A DNA stretch of 64,000 bases from Hoplostethus atlanticus (taxonomy: Eukaryota > Chordata > Actinopteri > Trachichthyiformes > Trachichthyidae), in contig JAXDDX010000024.1 of NCBI GenBank assembly GCA_034670405.1, forward strand, positions 1,929,501 through 1,993,500. The letters run 5' to 3'. Numbering within the stretch: position 1 is the stretch's first letter; each line of letters starts with the position of its first letter. A program made the position numbers and the translations under genes. Of this stretch, positions 41,249 through 54,803 are shown piece by piece. Below the pieces are notes generated by a model that was not told where the DNA came from, made no database searches, and saw only the letters and a list, made by a program, of their open reading frames with translations.

Positions 41249-41626
41249 TTATTGGTACCTTAGCAGAATCTTAAGTACCTTATGCAAACTGTATGTTTGT
41301 TGGGGAGGCACAGGCAGAGCACTGATGAGTGGCTCATTATGGCAACACCAGCGCTACACACTGGGTATCGCATAATCAAAGCCTGGGGGTACGTATTAAT
41401 TATCCTTTTGAATAGTGATGAAATTTTAAAAAGCTTCTCCTTAAGGCTCACATCATGGGTAGATGAAACAAAGCGCGGCACAGCTTGCGCGCCCAGGCTC
41501 ACATGTGTTTTTACATCTGTTCAGGATATTTCAATTTGATGCTCAACAAGCTGAGACCGAGATTAAAGGATAATAATGTGTCATCCTCCACACAAACATC
41601 TCTTCCAGAGCGAGTAATAGCACATC

Positions 41627-41628
41627 AG

Positions 41629-41683
<55 letters not shown>

Positions 41684-41684
41684 C
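41627..41684 (+). repeat. (CAGG)n tetranucleotide array
   Basis: About 13 perfect CAGG/GGCA units. Confidence 0.95.
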
Positions 41685-42180
41685 TCAGCTTCTGGAGAAA
41701 GCTAGCTAGCAGCCATCACAGGCACAGTCGATCCAGTCACGCATGTGTCTCCTGCTTGTCTCCAGTCAAGGTTGCTGAGGCACTGTCTCTCTCCTCACAT
41801 GTACCAGTTGTCTAGGAAAAGAGAGTGAGAGAGGGATAGAGAGGGGAGGAGGAGGAGGGGTTGTATCGAGATTTGCTTGAAAGAAATATTTATGAGCTGG
41901 ATTTCTTTTTAAGAAAGCGTTTTCTTTAATGAACATGTTTAAAGATTGTTTCGGCATCTATAATTTATAAGGTAAGGCTTCGTCAGGCGAACATGGGTAG
42001 TTTGTACATGTGAATTCCTAATAATGATGAACAAGAGTATCCTGAACATCTGCTTTGCTAGCGCAGCATAACTGCATAACACTATAGGGTACAGAGGGAT
42101 ATATGGGACAGACTCTTGGCACCCATGCATTTTATAATGTTACACTTTTTATAACAGCACACAATAAAAAAATAATAATC

Positions 42181-42781
42181 AAGTGGCCATGGCCGTGATT
42201 ATTGGCACTCTGAAGAACAATTCAAATCAATTTTGTTGGAGGAAATAGATTCTCATTTGCAGTGTAATTCAACTCACCTGTGACAGGCTGCAGGTGCCCA
42301 CATGGTATAAATGAACCAATTCTCTATTTTAAAGTGATAATAGAGTCTGTTCTGCTTCCCTGATCGTCTGTGAAAATGGTGAAGAGAAAAGATCTGTCTG
42401 AGGAAGTCAGAAAAACTATTATCACCAAACATAAGCATTCACAAGACTGGAAGGCCATCTCTAGAGACCTTCCTGTTGCCACAGTTCCCAATGTTATGAC
42501 AGAGTTTGCTGCTTATGGAATTGTTAATCTCTCAGTATGTGGTGGTAAGAGGAAAATTGATCTCAGATCTCGTCGAAGGTTGGCTGGAGCGGGTTGCAAT
42601 TGAAGAGTGGGACACTTTTCATTTTGAAGCCATTAAAGATTTTTTTTAGATTCTTAATTTTTGATCATGTGCTGTTAAATAAAACAGATGAACGTCCAAA
42701 GACCGAAAACTTTCAATTTCCAATTATTTCAGAAGATATTGTACATTATCTGCATTAAATGCAAGGGTGCCAGAACTGTAG
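42181..42781 (+). mobile_element. Decayed, internally deleted Tc1-like transposon
   Basis: From 42376 a frame reads MVKRKDLSEEVRKTII and then WKAISRDLPVATVPNVM. This is the N-terminal helix-turn-helix (paired-like) part of a Tc1/mariner transposase, continuing to a KRKIDLRSRRRL stretch near 42550-42585. The catalytic DDE region is missing. The left end holds a GGCCGTGATTATTGGCAC motif and the right end AAGGGTGCCAGAACTGTA, both typical of fish Tc1 terminal repeats, the right one shortened. It is inactive. It sits between the two copies of a tandem duplication. Confidence 0.75.
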
Positions 42782-42792
42782 AGGCATGACGC

Positions 42793-43552
42793 ATTGTGAG
42801 CACGAGGATACTTGTTGCCAATCTGCACGAGGGTTTGACACTGTGATTGGCACTCATTGACCAGGGAGACCAGGGGAGGGAGGGAGGAGGAGGGGGGGAG
42901 GGGGTTTGGAAGGAGGGATTGCGGTGTGAATGTGCTTCTGAAGGCCTTGAGTATTACTTTTGAGTGTCACTCAAAGGTGAGAAGAGGAGAAGAGAGGGAG
43001 TGATGGGAAAGTGAGGGAGAAAGCAAGGGATGCGTTGTCCTGCACACATTCATCACAGAGGAGAGAAAGCAGAGTGGAGGAAGAGGCAGGAGGAGGACTG
43101 TGATTCCCTGCAATGTGTTTCTATAATTAATCTGTTTCCATCCTGTTTATTTCCTCTTTACAGTATTTATCCTTAAATCCAACCTTCACCCTGTTGAATG
43201 ATCACATCAGTAAAGCAGTAACCCTGACAACAGACAGCACAGGCAAACCCAATGATTTTCTCTGTACTACTCTTTAGGGGCATATGTATATTTTATCTAC
43301 TTTAAGCTGCAGGAGAGCTATTGATTAGTAATTAATAACATCTCCTCTTTAAAGAGGCACGGATCTCTGTCTGCTTTAGCGGGAAGAGATTTCTTAACAC
43401 TGATTGTGATTATCACACTGTCCATATGATGAAAAAAGAGTGTGCTGCACATTTGCTTTTCTAGAGTGACATAACTGTGTGACACTAGCAGGGCACGGGC
43501 ACATACACATGCTCTACAGAGGGATGAATGGGACATAGAGGCCCTGCCATCT
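42793..43552 (+). repeat. Tandem segmental duplication, unit 2 (internally deleted)
   Basis: Direct-orientation copy of the two ends of 39136-42125. The join lies near 43425, where the central 2.25 kb is missing. The copies are clearly diverged, so the duplication is not recent. The unit begins about 12 bp after the right end of the Tc1 remnant. Confidence 0.75.
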
Positions 43553-44191
43553 GTGTGTGTGAGTGTGTGTGGGTGTGTGTGGAGAAGCATATTAAACTGA
43601 ATGGCATAAAATCAGCAGTGTCTACTTTTCACCGCTAACACACTGGCTGCTTTGAGAGCCTTTGAGAACCTCGCATTGACTTTTTCCTCAAAACTGTTTC
43701 TGCAGTTGAACAATATCAATAGTCAAGGAGCCAACCTTCATGACAACATGCAGAGCAGCATTTGTCTGGATGTCTCCTTCCATGACCAGAGTGGATGATC
43801 TAATTGACTGCTGCAGTTGTAGATAGACCCTCAGTGATGACAACATGGGTGAACGGGGAGGGTCACAGCCAATTGCCACTAATAGAAGAGAGATCAGCTG
43901 CGGCGCTAGCAACTGTGTAGGAATTCTCACCTTATCGTTTGCAAAGCTGCAACTCGAGCCGTATCAGTCTCAAACAGAGCTTTACTTTTTCAATGCGCTT
44001 GGATGAGCGGAGATTATCACAGTCAAAAAAAGAAGAGAGAGGAAAACATGCTATACTGTCGCTGTCAAGATTTCATCCTGTCTGAATTTCTCTTTTACGG
44101 TTGCCTCACTATATGTAAACACACACACACACACACAGGCACACAAACAGACTGCAATTCACAAATGTATGCATACACACACAAACACATG

Positions 44192-44228
<37 letters not shown>

Positions 44229-44454
44229 ATTCTTCCAGTCAAGGATGTTAGAGAATCTGTCACCCTCTCACAAAGAAAAGCAAACTTATTTATTTATTTG
44301 AGTTCAGAGTAATTACAGGCATTACCTTGGTGCTTGGCTGTGACATCTCTTTATAAAATCAGGTGTCAGAGTGCGTAGAGACGTGCTGGGGGAAATGTGA
44401 CTCTTTTCCTCTTCTAATCTCTAATCAAATTAAATAGGTGAGCACCCCCCCCCT

Positions 44455-44493
<39 letters not shown>

Positions 44494-45854
44494 TCATGAC
44501 AGGAGATTGGAGAGGATAAGCTTTGCCTGGGACTGCCAAGTATACATCTAGATACCATGAAAAATTCTGCTTGTCAGCACTTCCATAATTTTTGGTCCTC
44601 AGGAATTTTTCAATATGACTGCATGACTACACAAAGCAGCAACACAAGGAAAACACCAGAGCCAAGAATCCAATTGAAGGTATTTGTTTCCATTTCCGGC
44701 TATTTGGCGAAGATGAGACTAGATAAATATGTTATTCATTCCTGCCGAACACAGAGGCTTCAGAGGAAATATGTTACTCTTGCCTCTTTTCTTTGACTCT
44801 AAATAATTGAACAGAGACAGGAAGGCCTCTGCAGGGTTCATATTGAGTTTTTACTGACTTTCCCCACATCTGTTCCTACTGCCTGTCTTTTCTTTCCATA
44901 CATACATGCACGCACACACACGTGCACAAACACACACACGCACACAAATACACACTCACGCAGATCAGATGACAATGCGCCCGTCTGAATTTTTATGGCT
45001 TTGAGGTTTTGACAAAATAAGAGAGATGAAGACGAGCGCAGGTACAATATGGTCAGACTCCGCTGGGTTTGCAGACGCCAACAATCCTCCTCCTCTAGCA
45101 CCAGCACCACCAGGCGCCCCAGGGCCCTGACAGAAGAGATATGACATATTAAAAAAAACTAGAAGGAGCGAATGAAAACAACTTCCCTCATGAAAAAAAA
45201 AGAGGCTGTGTTTTACATCTCTCTCACAACGACAGCTTCAGGGACAGTTTATGTGCGAGAGACAAAGATACTTTGACACTGTCAGCTTCTGTCACTGAAG
45301 CTATACCAACGGTTGCTGGTGAGGAGTCGCTACAGCAAAGCGGCCTGCTCCACTTGTGTGTGTGTGTGTGTGTGAGACTGTAAGGCGGCTGAGTCTTTTG
45401 TGTGTGACTTGATGTCTAGAGGCCTTTATGATAATGAATGCTAGGTCTTCCCCCACTAAAACAATAAATAAAACATTGGAACTCCTCCATTGTGGTTGAT
45501 TCACACACGGAGGAGGCACGGGGCCTTTTAGCTCGCTGCCACTTTAAGGGAGCGTAGCTTAGCTATGATACGCATGCACTATCATAAACACTTAAGACGA
45601 ACAATCCACCTGAGACCGAGAAAGCAGCCCTGTTATCCGTGGTGAAGGAGAACAATACATAATTAAGAGAGGAAAGTGTAAAGATGTAATTGGTGCGTTG
45701 TTGATAATCTTGATTACCATTATTAAGTACTTTTTAAAGATACATGACTCTGAGCCATATTTAGAGGACCTAACTTATTAATCAGGCAGCTGTTTGCTGT
45801 AGCTCTTAGGAGAGATGCAGTAGAAGAGGTACAGTAATAACTCGGAGGCTGACT

Positions 45855-45888
<34 letters not shown>

Positions 45889-48848
45889 GTGGAAATATTA
45901 CATTGCTACGTTATGCTGCATTAATAATCTAGTGAGAACATGAAATTGAGAATAACTTTGCTAGACTTTACAAAGTAATAAGTGCATTGATTGAACAAAA
46001 TATTTATACGGTTATAAAAATCCCTATTACATTCAACGGAGGACGTGTGACTGACAACATGAGTTGATTAACTGATGACATAAAACAAAATGGAAAAATC
46101 TGCACTTGTACTATCACTCACTGACAGGTCCGCATAGAGGGCCAGAAAATACCCCCTCTGTCTCTTTGTAATCAAAACTAAAGTCTTTGTTTCTTTGTGT
46201 TTTGCTTCGACTGTTGAGGTCACGGCGCATGTCTTACCCCCAGGTTTGAGGTTAGCTCTCAGGTGCTGTCTGCCAGCCAGGCCGAGCTCACCCCAACCAC
46301 CCCCAGGCTCCATAGCTGCTCTTCAAAGACTGCTTGAAACATAACGTGGTTGGATGAAAAAAAAGAGAAAACAATGATTAGCAAGAAAACAATAGATAGA
46401 TGTTTCCTTCACTTCCAATACTTGTGAAAGGTAAAATAGAATATTTACAGCAAATGTCTTACGTGAGCAATAATAAAATTGACTACAATTCAATGTTGCA
46501 GTCAGTAAACATAAATAAATACGAGATACTACCAAACAAATGACATGATTCAATCAGTGAAGTCCCGTTCTTCAACCTGATAGATCCTATAAAAATCATA
46601 CATACGAATGGAGCCGACAGTATTGTGATCACTGAAACTCTTATTAGTCCAGACTTCAGTCTTTCTATCAGTCCAGTGAACGATAAAGCAGGAAGTAAGG
46701 GGAAACATCTTTAAGGATCAAGGAATTCTGGTCAAATAGAGGATCTGGAACAAAGACCAGATTTAGGATTGATGGGGAACAAGGAAGGAGATCCACTAAA
46801 AAGAATAGAGTAATGAGACGCTCATTACAAACTTTGGGGTACAAAATATTGGGCAGAAAATCACTGAATGTTTGAAGTCTCTTTGACTCTTTAAGATCTT
46901 GCATTTAAACTCTTCCCTCATTCATCATTTATAATCACAGGGATCTGATTTTATAAGCTGTTGTAGTGTCACATCTGAATGGATTCTCCATGTACATGAT
47001 GCACAATGTCCCTATACACCAGTATTTCAGGGTGTTAAACAGAGCTTGTTTGGACTGATGCTCTACCCTCTCATCATAGTCATACTGCCCTCCATTGGTA
47101 ACTGATGATATTACAACAACTCTAGGTAAAGTCAGTATTGACTTTCCCATTTGACCAAGAAGAATCCACTGTTGTTGTCATTAGGTGTGATAAAACTATT
47201 GATAATGTTGAAAAACTTGTGTTGTGATGACACTACATAACAGTTTCTGTTGTGTAAACCATTGTATCTATCACTGTATCTATGCCAGTGTACTCACTGT
47301 TTACCAGACAGGGATAACATTGGAGGCCTCTGTCAGTTAAACTGATTTTCTGAGCTCTCTTCCTCCGCTTTCATCTCTTCAGACCTCTTCTTTTCCTCTC
47401 GCTCCTCCTCTTCATCCACTCTCCCAGTCTATACTGCACTTAGTATGATAACCAAGCCACTGTAAAGGATTTGACAGGGTTGACTTGACATTAGAGGTGC
47501 ATTTAAAAAACAATATTGATAAATTTCAATTCACGAAACACAGCATGTCTCTGGTCTTGTGCAATACTGTTCTCTCTTCTGTCTCACCATGCATGGAAAA
47601 ACAATGAATGTATCGTTGTGTTAGTGACATTTATTGCATTGCAAATGTTGTGGTAGCCATTGAGGATAAGGAGTTCTAATAGGTGATATCCTCCAAGTAA
47701 CGTTCTTCTAGCTCTCTGGCTTTGACCCCTAGGGAAGGAGTTCAAAGGAGAAAGGGAATCAGTTGTTTAGGGTTCTTACTTGTTATGATATGGAGGCAAA
47801 ACTGATATACGTTGATATCAATTTTGTGACTTTTGACACCGATTTTAAGGTTAGGATTAGGAAAATCCATGACTCACTGTGTCTTTGTTGCAGTGTTGAA
47901 GGTAATTTAATATACTACTTTACGGGTTAGATTAGGTATAGAACCTTTGAAATATTTATGTTTTTATATGTACTCCTATGGTTTTGACATCAACCAATCA
48001 ATATCAATGTCAGTCTTGCATTGGTACCCACCACTCATCATCATCGTCAATATACTGATTATGTATTTGCAATTTTCAGTGATTTGGTTAAGCTCTGCTC
48101 TATTGTCTAGAGGAATAAAGTGAGTGCCCTGCAAAGGAAAGCCCAGTCCAATGCAGGTATGTTGTTTCAGGGTATGCTGGAACTAAATGATCGAAGAGGT
48201 AAATGCCTCACCTGATCTGGAATTATGGGGAGGAGCAATCTTTTGACCCTCGAGTTGACAATCATCAAACTCAGAGATCTGTTCCTGCGACCAATATAAA
48301 ACAATGTGATTGTGCTGCAGTTTGACGTAATGTGATTTTAGTACTGCAACGCAAGATTACTTGCTGTTTATTAGACAAAGTGCACGCCAGCAGGAAAGAG
48401 AGAGAGAGAGGGGGAGGGGAGAGAGAGAGAGAGAGAGATTGTGATGGTGTCCATGTGGTCCTTTCATCCAGTTTATTTGTACACACATCCTGTCATGTCT
48501 CATCCGTATCTAGAATTCATAGTTCCTCTTCCTTCATGGCATAAGGAAACTCCTTCACAGTAGCATTCTGGTGAGAAACAAGAAGTGCAGTACTTACAAT
48601 GTTTCTGTTTGTCAAACTTTCTGCTGTAACACTAAATGTGCCAACGTTTGGCAGCAGAAGCACCCTTAGCATCGCTCGGCCAGTGTATTCACAAAGTTAA
48701 TCACAGGGTTGAAAGGGTGATTCAGAGTTGGTTATTAGGGCACATCTAGGCGTGCACACACCGTGCACCTCTCATGCGTTGTCTCATGTATACAGACATA
48801 GTTTAAAAAATCATAAAGATTGTGTCTTAAAGGTGCTACGTCTACCAT
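43553..48848. other. Non-coding, microsatellites and unique sequence
   Basis: (CA)n at 44118-44138 and 44186-44224, TC tract at 44450-44492, (TG)n at 45357-45374 and 45857-45886, GA at 48398-48440. Open frames at 46323-47150 are AT-rich and match nothing recognised. Confidence 0.6.
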
Positions 48849-49266
48849 TTTAATAAATCACTACCACATTCATTTTGAGACATTAGGATGACTACCGTAA
48901 ACAATCAAGACCACTGTCCAGAAGATTGGCAGCGTCTACCGGCAGCTACACTGCATTTTACATTATGTACCACCAGGTCGGATTTCACAGGAAATCTGCT
49001 GGATTGATTTACGGCAACACACAGGAAGAGGGCGCTGTTGTTCCAGCACAAACGGAGCTAAAGCTTTCAGAGTTTCTCACAGTAGCAGATGGTGGAACAA
49101 GTGAGAGGCTGATGGAAAAATCACTTCCAACATGTTTATCCTCTTCAGTACAGCAGAAGAGAAAGCAAACACATAATGGAGTGACGCCAGGGAGAGGGGG
49201 ACAAGCAGCAACATCCTCTTTGCAACAGGAAGCAAAAGGATTTATGGGAAATGTGGTCTTAATTTT
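48849..49266 (+). repeat. Dispersed repeat, copy B
   Basis: The second and apparently fuller copy of the family at 9105-9522. It contains GGAAGAGGGCGCTGTTGTTC in its middle, a motif type common in fish non-autonomous elements. A 124-codon open frame (48926-49300) across it has no recognisable domain and is not considered a gene. Confidence 0.7.
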
Positions 49267-51965
49267 GGGAAACAAAGTATCACAATTAATTCCAGGATGA
49301 AAGACATACACACATACAAATATACACTCACACACAGACACCTTGCACAAATTTCCTGACCCCTCTGAAAATACACAAACAGACAAATGTGACCCCGTAG
49401 GGCACAGACGCCCAACCCTGACACCTCACCATCCATGACCATCTAAACGTCAGAAACATACACACCGTTCTCACCCCATTCTTTGCTCCAGAGCACCTAT
49501 AGGGTGCCGTGTCCTGTTCTGTACATACTCTGCCTGAGCCACTGCCTCCTGTACAGGAGCTAAGTGTGGTGGAGTCACACTTAGCTCCATCAACATTTAA
49601 TGCTGCTGAACCTCAAGTGGTATAACACATTTACACCATACTAGAACACCCATCCCCTGCCGCTTACTGCCATCCTGCTAAAGCTATGACGAAGGCACAC
49701 ATATCATATTTGCCTATGTTGGCAACAGAGGAGGCACGTGGTAATTACTCTCATGTCCCTTTCCACTTGTGTGTATGTGTATTGTTCGTGTACACATCAG
49801 TTCTTCATGAACTGTGGTTTAGTGGTCTAGCTGACCTGACAGTGCTTGACGTGTTTGTGTTTTCTCTTCTCAGCATCATTGCGTCATTTTTTCCCCTCTA
49901 ACGTTTACACCTGAGGTCGCCTTTCTTATCAATCAAGTGTTTCTAAATTGTGAGAGAGGATGTCCCTGAGAGCTGATCATCTCCATAGCACATCAGCCAG
50001 TTCTGTGAATGTTGCATCTCCAACAGACTTCACTGATACTGTAAAATGGGGGTCCTCTTTGAGAGTGGGGGAAAATGGTATTATCAATTTTGCACCTTTC
50101 TCAGTTCTTTATAGAATCTCATTCAGTTTTATTCAGTTTAAGGAGCCATGAGTGACTGCTAAAAAAAACAACAACCCAAAAATTCATATCGTGAGGCAAA
50201 TGATGATGTACTAAGAAGATAGATGAGCTCTCTGTGGGAAGGGGGTCTGCAGGTGAAAAAGTCAGACTCTGTATAGCTAGTGGAGAGGCCTGACTAGAAT
50301 AATGAGTGGCCTCAAGCCCCTACATCTGGGAGGCAAGTTGAAGGTAGGTGATTCAAGAAACTGTGCTTGTTGAGGATATTGCCATGAGTGAGTGAATCCA
50401 GATGGTATTGAGAATACCCACACTTTGCATTTTCCATTACACACTCATTTGGTGACCAAAAGTCCTTTAGAAACAGTGTTCCACTCCTTTGATGATGAAC
50501 GTTACAGCAACAGCCATATGAATCTGACTGCAAAGAATTTCTCAATGGAATCCAAAGGAATATGCTCAAGCCTGCAGTTTGCAAGAAAACTGGCAACTCT
50601 GCGTCTCCATCAACAAAGATATAAGCCCCGATGAACCAGGTCCAATAAATCAGTCCAAAGTTCCTTCTCCTCTTTCATGAAACAATAGGCCCAGTTATGC
50701 AGAAGGACCTATTGTGTAACTATAGAATAAAAGACTGAAGCCCCCCCATCCACCACTGTAGTGTGTGTGTGTTTATGTGTGTGTGTGTGCAGATACAGCC
50801 ACAGTCCTCCAGGGCTGGGATGATGGCAGGGGATCACGAGGAACGGGTCAACGTGAGGAGTGAGGGAAGGCAAGGCAGATGGAAGAGTCAAAAGAAACCT
50901 GGAGAAGTCTTTGAATCCAGTGGAATTCCTCTCCTCCTCCGTGGCTCCTCTGGGAGGCGTCAGGAGCCTGTGGAGAGAGCGAGGTAAGACGGGGCCTGTC
51001 AGGAACAAAGCGCCAAATTCACATGATATGTTTAGCTAAAAGGGTGAAAGAGAAATATATCAAAGCTTGGTGGGATCAAAGAAACGCAACAATAAAGTCA
51101 AGGCGGTTGCCATGGGACCAGCAGGAGATGCATATCATTTATAAGTTGTTCTTTGGCTCTGTCAGATGTGGAGGGAATTGATTGTTATTGTTTGGAGGAG
51201 TGAACTGCTGCTGGAGGGGGTTAAGAGCAAGGGTCATCATCTCACAGCGAGAGGAATATATCTTCTCATTTGTGTTAAGCAGCAGCCTTCTGTGATCTGT
51301 GTCAGAGGCCACTGCAGAAGCACCTTCAACTCACGATAACAGACAACAAAACAGACATAAAGACAACTTTGTCAACCCCATAAATATCTCATCGCCACAA
51401 ACCATTGATAGGCTAAACATTTGTTTTGCATCTTGTGCTGACATAGGTTATGATCATTGTTACTGTTTGAATGTGAAATCAAATAGACTTGGGGTGTTGA
51501 CTGGAGATTTTCATTCATGTAGTGTAGGTTTCAAACAAAGAATGTTGCCGCAAAACTGTGGCAAGAACAACATAGTTTGAGAATGCTTTTTTTTTGTTTT
51601 TGTATTTTTTTTATTTTTTACCAGAGATAAGGCTGAGGCCCTTGCCACAATGGTGTCGTGACATATTCCACTTATGTTGACCAAAAAGTTAACCATTACT
51701 TCCTCTCACAGCCGAAAAGTGAGTTTTGCTTACACGGATGAAAATAAGTCACCGGCATGAGAACAAGCTCTACTTTCCGTTTAAACCACAAATGCTGTTA
51801 TGACGTCATGGCGAAGGATAACGATGACACTGAGCCTTCCACCCTTCCAGAGCACTGTAGAAACTCAAATAATAGTACATGTGGAACAAATAATAATCCC
51901 TTTGCTTTGAAATATTCCACTTATGTCTTAATTGCTCAGAAGAGTGTTATTCTCATAATTTACTT

Positions 51966-52021
51966 GCACACACACACACACACACACACGCACACACACA
52001 CACGCACACGCACACACACAC
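51966..52021 (+). repeat. (CA)n microsatellite with CG interruptions
   Basis: CA units with periodic ACGC substitutions. Confidence 0.9.
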
Positions 52022-54797
52022 GTGCAGCTCTGCTTCTATAAAACCAGCGAATTTGATTGACATGACAGTGAGTGAGTTATTGAATTTTTTGCATGTGCTG
52101 GTGCCTGTAAGTGTGCGCGCATGTGTTTCTGTGTATGTTTGAGTGTGTGCATGTGTGTGCTCGTGCAGAGATGAGACCCAGTCTGTCTGCTGCTCTCTCA
52201 GATTGCACCCGTGAGAGATCCCAAAATAACAACAAAGGGCCCTCAGTGGGTCGGATGAAAGCCCTGTCACCAACCATTTCAGCACAGAAACAGCCAGAAA
52301 GTCCCCTCCCCTACTGTATCTCTGAGTGACACCTCCCACATCACATGAAGACAGGGAAGGGAGACAGTCTCTCATTTTTGACCGCAACAAATCTTTCCAT
52401 ATGTTAATGAGATTGTTGCTGGCATTTAGCGGGGCCAATTGGGCTCCAGTACTGAGCCCAATGGTGCGTTTGTTATTTCACCACTGATGTTCACATATCC
52501 TGGGGACTGGTAAAAGCAAAAAGCTGGTTAAATTTGAAGTCATAACCCATCATATAGATAACACAATCCATACATTTATTCCAATATGATTTTTATGGCC
52601 ATTTAAGTACATATAATTTGAGAGGAGACCCCAAAGTGATAGACAGTCATAAAAAAACAAGCAAACAAACCACCCCCCCCTCCCCCCCATCAACTCTAAT
52701 TTAGGGATCTGACACATAATAAAGATCTCTCTCCAATGACCAGCACTCTAGCACACAGTCCTCACCACCAGTTAAATCAACCGTGAAATTGTCTCCATGT
52801 TCTACTGCTGTTGTCAGGCCAAAAAGACAGAGAGACTACAAACAGCAGAGAAGGACTCCATTGTTATTTCTTACTGGTAGAAGCCCTGAGGTTATTTTTC
52901 CTCTGCCTTGAAACAAATCAATGAAGCACAACTCACTTTGAACAATTGCACATTTGCCGAAATCAGATGTGGGTTGAGGAGCCAGACATCGTCGGGCTTA
53001 TTCTGTTTGCTGACAGTGAAGTACTTTGATAAACAAACACGGTCTTTGAAATCGGCGCCCAGCCGAGGGTTCAGTTTTGAGAGACGATTCAGAAACTAAC
53101 TGATTAGAGAATTTGTTTGTTATTTTGTATGCATTCATTTGGATTCTGTGTATCTTCTCTAAAGTCACATGAAAGTTTTCAGTATTAACAATAACATTTA
53201 TTGTTCTACTAAAAAAGTTTACATCTTTAACGTGGATAGATATTTGGAAAATTCCAAATATCATCTCAGAAATCGATTGCTTGTCCTCTAGTATCACTTT
53301 GAAAAAAGTGTCAAGAACCCCAAAACAATATAACTTGCTGAACTCATCCTGCGTATGATTTTCTTTAGCCAATATTGCCCCCAAGTGGTTATAAGGTGCA
53401 TGAACTCACATTCAAGCAGGATATAAAATGTAATGAACATCCAAATCATTGTACTCATTAACAATAAGTTTTGATTACATCATTTCTGCTGAATTGATAG
53501 CCTGCTTACTTGTTTCAAAACTGCAAAACTTAAGTCATGACTTAAGTATGATGATGTGTTTTTACTGGCTGCTATACAACCGTAAACAGAGAGCTGAGTC
53601 CATTCGGTTCACAAACTCAGCTTATCCTTGATATCAACATATGGAAGCGGTTTCAAATCTCTTGCTATCTACGAGCAGCAAATGGTCTTAAATCAGTCAT
53701 TTTAATATCAAAGCACTTAACACTAGAATGATGATTACTTGCAGGTGGATATCCATGCTGCTTGTCAAGACTGCATTTGAAGAAAATGACTGAGCTCTTA
53801 TCCGACACGTACAGTACAGCCAGTGTTCAATAGGCAAGATCACATTACAGAAGATTACTTTGGAGTTTCAGCAATTTTCCCAAATTACACTGGCCTTTGG
53901 TCTCTGGTAAACTTGATTGACTTGAATGGTTTTCATTACAAAGCCTTGTGGAGTCCTTGCTATTGATGCTAGTACACAAAACCCGAGGCGGTCGAGGGTG
54001 AGCGAGTGCAGCTGGGACAGTAGAGAATGGATCCACAAATCCTTTGATGAAAGTGATTCATCATGTTTTAAAGGCATACTAATTCTGCCGTTTCATTTTG
54101 ATGTTCATCTGTGCTTGATGAGTCTGAATTTTTCCCTACCTTAATCAATACAATCACTTGCCGTCACTTTGTTCTCTTTGAAAACAACTGATCAGCAATG
54201 CCATGTGTATGAGGTATTGAGTTTTATTGAATCAATACAGGCATTCACACTTTTCAGGCAGTGTAAGACCAAAATATTGCAAATACATGGCCTCTCAATG
54301 CATTCAGTATGTGTGTAACAAACTTATGTGCTGTACACACAGTGCCATATTTGAACTTCAACCCACCCTTTTCCTCTGTCTCTCCCTGTTTTAGAAACTA
54401 ATGTCTGAGTAATGGAAATCAGCTCAGTGTCTCAAAGAGCCAGAGCCCAGACTGACAAGAAAATAGCCATGAATAATATGACCACCCTTATTACCCTTCT
54501 AGGAAAATACTTAGAGGGGGATCCAAAATGAAGAGTAATCCGGATACACTTTCAGTGTCACAAAGAATAAGAGCTATTTATTCTGGCCAGAGATATTCCC
54601 AGATTCCCATCAGCTGTTTGGCTGTTTTACCCACTGCCTCAAAGCTGACTGACAAGAGGTATATCTGTAAGGAATTAAGGGCTGCTGTCATACACTTCCA
54701 TGTATTAAGAGACTGTGTAACCCAACCATATGCATTTAGCACAAATGCAATCCTAAACTTGGCAACATAAACCTTTATTCTGATAACCCCCGCTCAT

Positions 54798-54803
54798 TTT
54801 ATT
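54798..54803 (-). terminator. Candidate poly(A) signal for the ADP/ATP translocase gene
   Basis: AATAAA on the minus strand, about 570 nt past the stop codon. A second copy sits at 54774-54779. I saw no closer canonical hexamer, so the 3'UTR is probably about 0.55-0.6 kb. Confidence 0.35.

Larger units (their letters stand above)
39136..42125 (+). repeat. Tandem segmental duplication, unit 1 (full length)
   Basis: The left part (39136-39768) matches 42793-43425 over about 630 bp with scattered substitutions and small indels. Examples are GCACGAGGATACTTGTTGCC, GGATTGCGGTGTGAATGTGC and GATGCGTTGTCCTGCACACA. The right end (about 42022-42125) matches 43427-43552 (CTGCTTTGCTAGCGCAGCAT against a similar block, then ACAGAGGGAT). 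The 2.25 kb between is present only here. It holds a (GT)n array, a compound (CA)n array and a (CAGG)n array. No gene was found inside. Confidence 0.75.

Noticed and set aside
40979..41375. Open frames rich in His/Thr or Cys/Val
   Set aside because: Translated (CA)n/(TG)n arrays.
41627..41684. CRISPR-like or satellite array
   Set aside because: A simple (CAGG)n microsatellite without spacers. The genome is a vertebrate's.
42376..42603. An active Tc1 transposase gene
   Set aside because: Only the N-terminal DNA-binding part is present. The catalytic DDE domain is missing and the right terminal repeat is truncated.
48926..49300. 124-codon frame that might be a gene
   Set aside because: Lies inside a dispersed repeat with a second, non-open copy at 9105-9522. 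No recognisable domain.
51953..52438. 161-codon minus-strand frame, the longest in the desert
   Set aside because: The C-terminal half is translated CA repeat (VCVCV). The rest matches no family and has no splice context.
52998..53384. 128-codon minus-strand frame
   Set aside because: AT-rich, no motif or homology I can recognise, and no codon pattern suggesting selection. Could be old repeat sequence.
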